A stretch of DNA of 7,678 bases from Candidatus Cloacimonadota bacterium (lineage in GTDB: Bacteria > Cloacimonadota > Cloacimonadia > Cloacimonadales > TCS61), in NCBI GenBank assembly GCA_011372345.1, contig DRTC01000629.1, forward strand, positions 1-7,678. The letters are read 5' to 3'. A program made the position numbers and the translations under genes. The notes under the pieces are model-generated. The model saw nothing but the letters and a program-made list of their open reading frames with translations. It had not been told where the DNA came from and ran no database searches. Positions 1 through 5,353 of the stretch are shown here, in pieces (positions within the stretch are counted from its first letter, which is position 1; each line of letters begins with the position of its first letter).

Positions 1-56
1 ACAAAAGGTCTGAAACCTACTCCCTGCACTATCCCGTTGATCAATATCCGATACAT
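1..56 (-). CDS. hypF: HypF, carbamoyltransferase for hydrogenase maturation (5' end only, cut by window edge)
   Basis: Only the first 18 codons and two bases of the next lie in the window. Read on the minus strand from the ATG at 56-54 they give MYRILINGIVQGVGFRPF. This is the start of an acylphosphatase-type domain, and the VQGVGFRPF form (RPF rather than the RYF usual in free-standing acylphosphatases) is characteristic of the HypF N-terminus. HypF transfers a carbamoyl group from carbamoyl phosphate to HypE, the first step toward the cyanide ligands of the NiFe-site iron. A good ribosome binding site, GAGGTG, stands three bases before the ATG. The gene follows the maturation endopeptidase by 111 bases on the same strand, as expected for a hydrogenase accessory cluster. 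A plain acylphosphatase is the only real alternative; the neighbours argue against it. Confidence 0.87.
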   Translation of the reverse strand, partial: MYRILINGIVQGVGFRPF

Positions 57-167
57 TTTCACCTCAAGAAAATCGATGTATTTCTTTTAAATGATGGTTT
101 TTAAGTCAAGTGTGAATTATTTAAAACAAAGTGGATCAATAAAATCTAACTATTTAGAGTAAATTTA

Positions 168-656
168 TCAGCGTTCATTAGTAGTAAATTCCTTCAATCG
201 GGTAACAATCTCATCTAATTTTACTGCGACGATCTCCGACAATTTCGGTTCATTAACAGACTTCAGGTTTTTCGGTTTGATCGCTAAAATATAAGATTCT
301 TTTTGGGAACTGATCAGCAATTTCATATACAATTTGATGGGAATTTTATGAAAATGCTTATCAATATCTTCAATTTCATCATAAGAAAGGATTTTCAAAT
401 CACCGGATTTTCCCTCAAAATCAGAAACATCTACGAAAATCAGAATTCCTTTATCATTATTATTACAAAGTTCCAGAACTACTTCATCTTTATTATCAAA
501 TTCCGTAAAAGAATTTTGGAAGAGAGATTTAACCTTTTTTACAAACTCAATTCCAAAACCATCATCGCTGCGATAAGGATTTCCCATTCCCAGAAATGTT
601 ATCTCTTCTTTTTTATATTTGGATAAAATATCCTTCAGAAAATTTTCAAAATTCAT
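168..656 (-). CDS. Hydrogenase maturation endopeptidase (HybD/HycI family, peptidase M52)
   Basis: This protein of 162 residues is a normal length for the nickel-dependent endopeptidases that remove the C-terminal tail of the hydrogenase large subunit once Ni is in place. The family signature is visible at residues 23-35: GMGNPYRSDDGFG, after a hydrophobic first strand (ITFLGMGN). By eye alignment with E. coli HybD, the three Ni-sensing residues E16, D62 and H93 correspond to D32, D76 (in LIFVDVSD) and probably H103 (in HFHKIP). About 17 extra residues precede the first strand, and no better internal start is visible. The ribosome binding site is weak (GAG about six bases before ATG). Its substrate is most likely the HydA encoded upstream, which keeps an uncleaved tail. 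The gene lies beyond the hyd operon terminator, so it needs read-through or its own promoter. The exact subfamily name cannot be fixed from sequence alone. Confidence 0.9.
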   Translation of the reverse strand: MNFENFLKDILSKYKKEEITFLGMGNPYRSDDGFGIEFVKKVKSLFQNSFTEFDNKDEVVLELCNNNDKGILIFVDVSDFEGKSGDLKILSYDEIEDIDKHFHKIPIKLYMKLLISSQKESYILAIKPKNLKSVNEPKLSEIVAVKLDEIVTRLKEFTTNER

Positions 657-664
657 TTTTTCTC

Positions 665-722
665 AATTTTGATTGGACTTGACTCGCAACAAAGCGTGAG
701 TCGAGAACAATCAATTAAAATT
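665..722 (-). other. Imperfect hairpin in the leader of the endopeptidase gene
   Basis: Arms AATTTT (665-670) and AAAATT (717-722) pair, as do GATTG (671-675) and CAATC (708-712), with a four-base bulge between them on the right arm. Inside, GACTC (681-685) pairs with GAGTC (698-702), and GC (686-687) with GC (694-695), around the loop AACAAA. The structure ends only eight bases before the start codon at 656, so in the minus-strand transcript it would sit directly beside the weak ribosome binding site. It may be a leader structure or a copy of a dispersed palindromic repeat; which one is not decided here. Confidence 0.5.
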
Positions 723-728
723 ATCACA
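720..728 (-). promoter_or_regulatory. Possible extended -10 promoter for the maturation genes
   Basis: On the minus strand this reads TGTGATAAT, an extended -10 (TG, one base, then GATAAT, five of six to TATAAT). A TTGATG is found 13 bases upstream (744-739), too close for a standard -35 box, though extended -10 promoters can do without one. It is offered because a terminator cuts this gene off from hydA. The start would fall inside the hairpin at 665-722. Weak evidence in AT-rich DNA. Confidence 0.25.
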
Positions 729-785
729 ATCCTCGAATCATCAAGATAAATCGGGACGATCTAAGTCTTGCTCAAAATCTTGAAC

Positions 786-871
786 TGTCATTCCGAGAGG
801 AGTCGAGGAATCTCTTATTATCATTGTAAAATCATCTTTCGCCTATGCTTAAGATGACGGGTTTTGACAAT
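786..871. repeat. Probable dispersed intergenic repeat with imperfect hairpin
   Basis: The left part (786-815) has the pattern TGTCATTCCGAG...GAGGAATCTC, a type of intergenic repeat I recall from many environmental bacterial genomes; ATTCC and GGAAT at its ends are complementary. The right part folds: ATTGTAAAA (823-831) pairs with TTTT-G-ACAAT (862-871, one bulged G), and TCATCTT (832-838) pairs with AAGATGA (851-857) around a 12-base loop. Only one copy is in this window, so the repeat status rests on resemblance, not on counted copies. Confidence 0.4.
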
Positions 872-880
872 TTTACTCCC

Positions 881-918
881 AAAAAATAAAAAAAACTCGC
901 TCCCTAATCAGGAGCGAG
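881..918 (-). terminator. Rho-independent terminator of the hydBGDA operon
   Basis: CTCGCTCC (896-903) and GGAGCGAG (911-918) form a perfect, GC-rich eight-base-pair stem with a seven-base loop. In the minus-strand direction the stem is followed by eight T, an A and six more T (895 down to 881). That makes a textbook terminator for transcription coming from hydA, about 95 bases after its stop codon. There is no matching T run on the plus strand, so it acts in one direction. Confidence 0.9.
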
Positions 919-1012
919 CATTAATCTAATTCATATTTCTTAAATCAACAATTTTCCAAAATTTTCTGAAATAATCTTCAGTGAAATTCGGTGTTTTTCA
1001 GTGTTTAATAGA

Positions 1013-2302
1013 CTATTTTTTAATCACATTAACCAGGTGAGTTGCACAACTGATGCAGGGATCGTAAGAACGGGCAATCTTTTCCAGTTCAAAACGGATC
1101 GCTTCGGTTTCCTGTCCGGCATTGTTCAGATTTTTAGCAGCGATTCCAATGTACTTTTCCATATCATCAAGGTTATAAGCAGTTGGTGTGATGATGTTGC
1201 AATCTATGATTTTTCCATCTCTGAATGTATAATCGTGAACTAACAATCCTCTTGGTGCTTCCACGAGACCGACTCCGCGACCATCCGATCTGGTTGGTTC
1301 CTGGATTGGTGTATCTTTCATTTCCAAAAGTTTATCAATGACAACCGGAATTCTTTCCAGACAATATATCATTTCGATAGATTGAGCGAGATTGTTGAAG
1401 AACGGATTGCGGTTCCAACGCCAGTTTCGATACTTGCGATAATACTCTCCAGCGTTTCCTTTCAACCTGTCTCCAAGATTGATTAGACGACCCAGAGCAG
1501 TTACGCTGAATGGTTTTCCTTTATATAAAGAACGTTTTGCAAATGAATGGGGAACTACTCGTTCGATCAGGTTTTCTTTATATTCCATTGCCGGAATTAT
1601 AGTTCCGTCGGAAACGATGATGGAATCTCCCCAATAACCGAAAGAATTACTGTCATCAGGATTACAGCAGCCGAAAACTGTTTCTTCTTCCAGGTAAGAA
1701 GGAATTTCCAATCCGCCGACAATGTCGGTCGCAGCTGTTACGAATTCCATGAAACTTTCCGCAGTTGTTTTGATTTCCAGAAGTTCTGTTTTCGATGGGA
1801 ACTTGCCATAACCGCCGGCAACAGCATTTTCACCGTGAATGAATTTGCCGTTGGTGATCTGCATAATTCTGTTTCCGAACTTTTTAAGATTCAAAGCCTG
1901 CATAACAATATCTTTATATTTATCGACCATGGCAATCACATTCGGATAACCCAGAAAATCAGGAAGAGCGAGAGCAAAAACATGCAAAGAATGACTTTCC
2001 ACTATTTCACCCAAATGCATAAGTTCGCGTGTGTAGTAAGTCTTTTTTGTTTCCGGAATTGCCAGTGCGCGATCGCAGGCACGAACGGATGCATTTTTGT
2101 GTGAAACCGTACAGATTGCACAAATTCTTGGGGTAATGGAATTTATCTCTTGAGCAGTTTTTCCAACTGCCAGCGCTTCGATCAGACGAGGTCCTTCAAA
2201 GATATCCACATTGACTTTAGAGAGTTTGTTGCCGTCAAATTCTACAGTGATGCCGCCGTCACCTTCTACGCGAGCCAGATGATTAACTTTTATTGTTTTC
2301 AT
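1013..2302 (-). CDS. hydA: Group 3b [NiFe] hydrogenase/sulfhydrogenase large (alpha) subunit, NiFe active site
   Basis: The 429-residue protein carries both nickel-binding motifs of the large subunit: RICAICTVSH (C61, C64, H68) near the N-terminus and DPCISCATH (C416, C419, H422) at the C-terminus. These four cysteines hold the NiFe(CN)2CO centre that makes or oxidises H2. The N-terminal NHLARVEG and the ESHSLHVFALALPDFLGY region resemble the Pyrococcus furiosus soluble hydrogenase I alpha subunit, a group 3b enzyme. After H422 a tail of seven residues, LVNVIKK, remains; maturation should cleave it there. The start is well supported: GGAGG stands seven bases before ATG, and the start overlaps the hydD stop as ATGA. 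It is the last gene of hydBGDA, followed by a strong terminator. All metal ligands are cysteine; no selenocysteine codon is involved. The enzyme is expected in the cytoplasm, with no twin-arginine signal on its small-subunit partner. Confidence 0.96.
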   Translation of the reverse strand: MKTIKVNHLARVEGDGGITVEFDGNKLSKVNVDIFEGPRLIEALAVGKTAQEINSITPRICAICTVSHKNASVRACDRALAIPETKKTYYTRELMHLGEIVESHSLHVFALALPDFLGYPNVIAMVDKYKDIVMQALNLKKFGNRIMQITNGKFIHGENAVAGGYGKFPSKTELLEIKTTAESFMEFVTAATDIVGGLEIPSYLEEETVFGCCNPDDSNSFGYWGDSIIVSDGTIIPAMEYKENLIERVVPHSFAKRSLYKGKPFSVTALGRLINLGDRLKGNAGEYYRKYRNWRWNRNPFFNNLAQSIEMIYCLERIPVVIDKLLEMKDTPIQEPTRSDGRGVGLVEAPRGLLVHDYTFRDGKIIDCNIITPTAYNLDDMEKYIGIAAKNLNNAGQETEAIRFELEKIARSYDPCISCATHLVNVIKK

Positions 2303-3084
2303 TGAACAACCTCCATAAGTTCATTTATTTTGGCAGTGATCTTGCCGCCCCCAAAAATACTGAATTTGCGGATAATATCATCTGCTTTGAAACCTTTCTC
2401 GACCATCAACTTCAATTCTGCGGTGTGATTTGCTTCGTCGATGATTCCCCAGCAACCTACACAACCTGTGTTGTGAGTTGGACAAGGAGCAGTGCATCCA
2501 CCTTTGGTTAGAGGTCCTAAACACAAAATATCTTTATTTAGAAGACATTCGTTCTCTCTGAATTTACATTCCAGGCAAACCGGAGCATTTGTATAAACCG
2601 GCATATTTCCGTTGAGCAGTTTGGTGAATGCCATCAGCATTTGAGGAGTGCTGGGAGAACATCCGGGGATCGATACATCCACTTTCACGAAATTACTGAT
2701 CGGTTGTGCTTCCATTGCTTTTCCAACCGTGAATTTCACATCTCCATAAACCTTTTTGAATCTTTCTGCCCATTTTCCATCGTCATTTGCCATGGTCTGC
2801 ACACATCCATAATTCGCACATGATCCAAACGCAACGAGGATTTTTGCCTTTTTTCTTATTTCTAATAATTCTTCTTTTTGTTTTTCCGTATTTATCGATC
2901 CTTCCACAAGAGCAATATCAACTTCTGCTTCGTCATCATTATTGCTCATTGCTTCATAGAAAACTTTTATATCTGCTGCTTCAAAGAGATCGACAAGTTG
3001 GTCTTCACAATCGATGATCGCTAATTGACAGCCGGCACAACCGGTAAATCCATATACTCCGAGTGTTGGTTTTTTACTCATCAT
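2299..3084 (-). CDS. hydD: Group 3b [NiFe] hydrogenase small (delta) subunit, iron-sulfur protein
   Basis: This 260/261-residue subunit relays electrons between the NiFe site in HydA and the HydB/HydG pair. It has the small-subunit start GFTGCAGCQ (C16, C19), then GSC (C89) and IPGC (C142), which should bind the proximal [4Fe-4S] cluster. A cysteine-rich C-terminal half follows (C170, C173, C180, C188, C197, C201, C208, C211) for two more clusters. There is no signal peptide, in keeping with a cytoplasmic enzyme. It is shorter than membrane-bound uptake hydrogenase small subunits but normal for group 3. Two ATG codons stand in a row: AGGAGG (3092-3087) is only two bases from the first (3084) but five from the second (3081), so the true start is probably 3081. 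The AGGAGG overlaps the hydG stop codon, and the 3' end overlaps hydA by four bases, which points to translational coupling. Confidence 0.95.
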   Translation of the reverse strand: MMSKKPTLGVYGFTGCAGCQLAIIDCEDQLVDLFEAADIKVFYEAMSNNDDEAEVDIALVEGSINTEKQKEELLEIRKKAKILVAFGSCANYGCVQTMANDDGKWAERFKKVYGDVKFTVGKAMEAQPISNFVKVDVSIPGCSPSTPQMLMAFTKLLNGNMPVYTNAPVCLECKFRENECLLNKDILCLGPLTKGGCTAPCPTHNTGCVGCWGIIDEANHTAELKLMVEKGFKADDIIRKFSIFGGGKITAKINELMEVVQ

Positions 3085-3090
3085 TTCCTC

Positions 3091-3978
3091 CTAAATCAGA
3101 TCTTTCATATGAAGAACATCCCAGTAGGTAAATACCGGTCCGTCGATACAAGTATAAACATAATCTATGATACAATGTCCACACTTTCCAACACCGCATT
3201 TCATTCTTCTTTCCAGAGAAAGCAAAATATCATTCTTATACATTCCCAGTTCCAGAAGCTCTTTCACTACAAATCGATACATGACCGGAGGTCCGCACAC
3301 AGCAGCTACTGTATTATTCGGATCGATCCCCTTGATAGATTTGAAAAGTTCCGTAACTCGACCTTTCTTAACTTTTTCTTCAAATCCTTCATTTTCATCA
3401 TCAACGATCAGATGCAGATCGATCTGTTCGGATTTGAGAAGTTCAAAGAAATCCTCTTTGTAAAGCATATCTTCGACATTTCTGGCTCCATAAAGATATG
3501 TAAATTTTCCGAATTGTTCTCGATTATCCAAAATGTATAGAAGCAGAGATCTTAATGGAGCAGCCCCCAATCCACCGGCAACAATAATTATATCTTTTCC
3601 AGAGAATTTTTCCAAGTCAAAACCATTACCAAAAGGTCCTTTCAGTCCAATTAAATCACCATCTGTGAGTGAGAAAAGTTTTTCCGTAAATCTGCCGACT
3701 TTTCGAACTGCAAACTCGATGATCCCTTTTCTTGAAGGAGAAGATGTAATTGAAAAAGGAGCATCTCCTGCCCCGGGAATGGAAAGTGACATGAACTGAC
3801 CCGGTTTATAATCAAGGTTTTCGTATCTGTAATCTTTGGTCGGAACAGTTTGGAAGAATCTCACATCCGGAGTCAGATCTTTCTTACTGATAATTCTCAT
3901 CATCACGGGAACTTGTGTTTCATGATTATGTGCATTTCGAGAACCGTTATTATTGCAACTGCATTTATGTTCGTTCAT
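3091..3978 (-). CDS. hydG: Group 3b hydrogenase/sulfhydrogenase gamma subunit, FAD/NAD(P)-binding, [2Fe-2S]
   Basis: The diaphorase subunit passes electrons between NAD(P)(H) and the iron-sulfur chain and belongs to the ferredoxin-NADP reductase superfamily, related to anaerobic sulfite reductase AsrB. In order: FAD-binding barrel with PGQFMSL (59-65) and APFSITSSPS (73-82); FAVRKVGRFT (89-98); nucleotide-binding half with VAGGLGAAPLRSLL (133-146) and CGPPVMYRF (228-236); C-terminal [2Fe-2S] site C261, C266, C269, C277 in ERRMKCGVGKCGHC. The end, DGPVFTYWDVL, closely resembles the P. furiosus gamma subunit. Unusual is an N-terminal extension of about 20 residues with H4, C6, C8, H17 and H19. 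The start at 3978 is favoured because ATG overlaps the hydB stop as TAATG and a GGGGG lies eight bases before; the internal Met26/27 have no such site. This is not the radical-SAM HydG of [FeFe] hydrogenases. NADP preference is inferred from the group. Confidence 0.94.
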   Translation of the reverse strand: MNEHKCSCNNNGSRNAHNHETQVPVMMRIISKKDLTPDVRFFQTVPTKDYRYENLDYKPGQFMSLSIPGAGDAPFSITSSPSRKGIIEFAVRKVGRFTEKLFSLTDGDLIGLKGPFGNGFDLEKFSGKDIIIVAGGLGAAPLRSLLLYILDNREQFGKFTYLYGARNVEDMLYKEDFFELLKSEQIDLHLIVDDENEGFEEKVKKGRVTELFKSIKGIDPNNTVAAVCGPPVMYRFVVKELLELGMYKNDILLSLERRMKCGVGKCGHCIIDYVYTCIDGPVFTYWDVLHMKDLI

Positions 3979-5009
3979 TATTCTGCCCCCTTTTTCAGTT
4001 TTTCTGCGACTGTTCGGACATTAATATCTACCGGACAGGTAACAATACATCTTCCGCATCCAACACAACTCGGTGATCCGAAATGTCCGATAAATGCTTT
4101 TAATTTATGAGTGTACCAAAGTTTGAGCCTTTCGGATTTTGCTGCCCGAAAATTATGATCTCCGGCAGTTAACGAAAAATCTTTGAACATACAGGAATCC
4201 CAATATCTTTCCCGCGTTCCGGCATCTTCATTTAAGGCATTGTCTTCGATGATATTATAGCAGGTGCAGGTCGGACAAACCATCGTGCATTGACCGCAAG
4301 CCAGACATTTATCACCGAGTTCTTTCCAGAAATCAGCATCGTGGGAAAGTTCCATCAAGTCGGTAATACCTTCCAGATCAATATCATTAATAAATGCTTC
4401 TCGCTTGTCTTTACGATATTTTGAGTATTTTTCAGTGACATCTTTTGGCACATTTTCATTAAAAATCCCTATTCTTTGACCAACTCGCACAATATCATCA
4501 CCGATACTGGTACCTATCCAAACAAGATAATAATCTTCCAGATCGATAAGTGCCAGATCAAATCCTTCCTGAACGATACTCGTTACTGTTTTATTGCAGA
4601 AACAGTATTCATCCGGCAGACAGGATGTTGCAACAATGATGAGTTTTTCTCTTCTGATCTTATAATCGGCATCGATATAATCGGTTGTGTAGAATTTATC
4701 CAGGATATTGAAAGCATGAACTCCGCAACTGTGCACACCGAATACGACTTTGGATGAAATTTCTTCTTCCGGTTTTTCATAACCTTTTGATGAGAAATTC
4801 AGGGTTGTAAATTTCGGGGGCATAAGTAGTTTTTTTTCCGGTAATATCGTCCGCGACGGATGATGATGAAAAGTTAAATCTGCAGCCTTATCGATCTTCT
4901 GATAAGTATAACTTTCATCTTCTTTTACCGGAGACCAAACTTCCCCAAATTTTGAAAGAACATCATACAATTTTTCCGTGTTCTTTTTCTCCAATTTGAG
5001 CACTCTCAT
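3978..5009 (-). CDS. hydB: Group 3b hydrogenase/sulfhydrogenase beta subunit, 4Fe-4S dicluster protein
   Basis: This 343-residue electron-transfer subunit is related to anaerobic sulfite reductase AsrA. Near the C-terminus it has two ferredoxin-type motifs, CLACGQCTMVC (C235, C238, C241, C245) and CVGCGRCIVTC (C315, C318, C321, C325), each followed by P. The N-terminal part contains FGVHSCG (C95) and SCLPDEYCFC (C130, C136, C138), conserved in P. furiosus HydB and possibly ligating a further cluster. The stretch TRERYWDSCMF is also shared. It ends about 15 residues after the second motif, without the longer tail of the archaeal protein. It is the first gene of hydBGDA. AAAGGAG (5023-5017) stands seven bases before ATG, and the protein start MRVLKLEKK lines up with the family. 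The sulfhydrogenase name comes from sulfur or polysulfide reduction by archaeal relatives; whether this enzyme does so is unknown. Confidence 0.94.
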   Translation of the reverse strand: MRVLKLEKKNTEKLYDVLSKFGEVWSPVKEDESYTYQKIDKAADLTFHHHPSRTILPEKKLLMPPKFTTLNFSSKGYEKPEEEISSKVVFGVHSCGVHAFNILDKFYTTDYIDADYKIRREKLIIVATSCLPDEYCFCNKTVTSIVQEGFDLALIDLEDYYLVWIGTSIGDDIVRVGQRIGIFNENVPKDVTEKYSKYRKDKREAFINDIDLEGITDLMELSHDADFWKELGDKCLACGQCTMVCPTCTCYNIIEDNALNEDAGTRERYWDSCMFKDFSLTAGDHNFRAAKSERLKLWYTHKLKAFIGHFGSPSCVGCGRCIVTCPVDINVRTVAEKLKKGAE

Positions 5010-5045
5010 AGAGAATCTCCTTTAATTTTGTTTTAAAAAAGCGAC

Positions 5046-5074
5046 ACAAATTGAGAATGCGATTTCAGTGTCAA
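5046..5074 (-). promoter_or_regulatory. Candidate promoter for hydBGDA
   Basis: On the minus strand a perfect -35 box TTGACA (5074-5069) lies 60 bases before the hydB start. The -10 position, 17 bases on, reads ATTTGT (5051-5046), a poor sigma-70 match. The run TCAATTTG across it, however, matches seven of eight of the TAnnTTTG -7 element known from Bacteroidota. Short inverted repeats surround it: GACAC (5043-5047) with GTGTC (5068-5072), and AATTGA with TCAATT. An operator is possible but not shown. Confidence 0.35.
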
Positions 5075-5120
5075 TTAAAATAAACCCAATTTTCCATAGT
5101 AAATTATTATAAAACATTAA

Positions 5121-5140
5121 CCATCGAATTTATTCGATGG
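5121..5140. other. Short perfect hairpin
   Basis: CCATCGAA (5121-5128) and TTCGATGG (5133-5140) are perfect inverted repeats around TTTA. No T run follows in either direction, so it is unlikely to be a terminator. It lies upstream of both divergent genes and could be an operator; nothing in the window repeats it. Confidence 0.45.
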
Positions 5141-5159
5141 GAAGAGATTACTTATACAC

Positions 5160-5213
5160 TCTCACTTCAGCCTAGTGCTATCCGCAAGCGGATAGCACTA
5201 GGCTGAAGTGAGA
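5160..5213. repeat. Perfect 54-nt palindrome, two 26-base arms with a 2-base spacer
   Basis: The left arm (5160-5185, beginning TCTCACTTCAGCCTAG) is the exact reverse complement of the right arm (5188-5213), with only AA between. All 26 pairs match; the next pair out (5159/5214) does not. Neither strand shows a T run beyond the arm, so it does not look like a terminator, and a loop of two bases is tight for RNA. Perfect arms suggest a recent or actively maintained element such as a palindromic repeat unit or a very small mobile element remnant, or a strong binding site. Confidence 0.85.
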
Positions 5214-5221
5214 AATATTGT

Positions 5222-5251
5222 AAGATAGGCTTCGGAAAGTGAACCTGTCTT
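5222..5251 (+). other. Small hairpin in the putative permease leader
   Basis: AAGATAGG (5222-5229) pairs with CCTGTCTT (5244-5251), with one G-U pair as RNA. Inside, CTT (5230-5232) can pair with AAG (5237-5239) around CGGA. It comes ten bases before the plus-strand terminator stem. TCTTGATC (5248-5255) could instead pair with GATC (5260-5263) plus AAGA (5268-5271), which would break both this hairpin and the terminator. No known riboswitch class is recognised. Confidence 0.35.
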
Positions 5252-5260
5252 GATCTACGG

Positions 5261-5307
5261 ATCGTGTAAGATTTTCCTTGCACGATTTTTTTGTTTTAAT
5301 TTTTTTT
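5261..5307 (+). terminator. Plus-strand rho-independent terminator upstream of the permease
   Basis: ATCGTGTAAG (5261-5270) and CTTGCACGAT (5277-5286) form a ten-pair stem (one G-U pair as RNA) with a six-base loop. It is followed directly by TTTTTTGTTTT, AA and a further run of eight T (5287-5307). The T run lies only on the plus-strand side. No plus-strand gene exists upstream in this window, and the permease starts 47 bases later. It is therefore either an attenuator in the permease leader, the end of a small RNA from the spacer, or a block against transcription leaking from upstream. Confidence 0.75.
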
Positions 5308-5318
5308 CCTGTTATATT
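5291..5318 (+). promoter_or_regulatory. Possible permease promoter downstream of the terminator
   Basis: TTGTTT (5291-5296) and TATATT (5313-5318) are spaced by 16 bases, 36 bases before the permease ATG. The -10 is a fair match and the -35 poor; the site overlaps the terminator T run. If it is real, the permease would not depend on read-through of the terminator. Weak evidence in AT-rich sequence. Confidence 0.25.
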
Positions 5319-5353
5319 ATCAAATAGTTTTATAGGGATAGAAAGGAAATATA

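Larger units (their letters stand above)
657..1012. other. 356-base gap between hydA and the endopeptidase gene; no gene seen
   Basis: I find no convincing coding sequence on either strand here. From right to left it holds about 90 bases of AT-rich hydA 3' trailer, a strong minus-strand terminator (881-918), two imperfect hairpins (823-871 and 665-722), and between them a segment beginning TGTCATTCCGAGAGG that resembles intergenic repeats often seen in environmental bacterial genomes. It is both the end of the hyd transcript and the leader of the maturation genes. Confidence 0.7.
5010..5353. other. 344-base divergent spacer between hydB and the permease; no gene, several hairpins
   Basis: No open frame of note is found here. 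From left to right it holds the hydB ribosome binding site and candidate promoter, a 20-nt hairpin (5121-5140), a 54-nt perfect palindrome (5160-5213), a small hairpin (5222-5251), a plus-strand terminator (5261-5307) and the permease ribosome binding site. That is far more secondary structure than two promoters need. Confidence 0.75.

Noticed and set aside
57..167. Promoter for hypF (TTGACT on the minus strand)
   Set aside because: No acceptable -10 box stands at a suitable distance; hypF is more likely co-transcribed with the endopeptidase gene.
303..626. Plus-strand open frame opposite the endopeptidase
   Set aside because: The minus frame carries the GxGNxxxxDDGxG motif; the plus product is a low-complexity Ile/Phe string.
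1547..2104. Plus-strand open frame of 185 codons inside hydA
   Set aside because: It is antisense to the conserved large subunit, its translation is rich in Phe, Cys and His with no domain pattern, and no ribosome binding site leads into it.
1013..2302. Selenocysteine in the hydrogenase large subunit
   Set aside because: Both motifs use ordinary cysteine codons and the frame is open throughout.
3025..3540. Plus-strand open frame of 171 codons across hydD/hydG
   Set aside because: It lies opposite well-conserved FAD and Fe-S coding sequence and reads like an antisense shadow.
5160..5213. Palindrome as a bidirectional terminator
   Set aside because: No T run follows either arm and the two-base loop is unfavourable for RNA.
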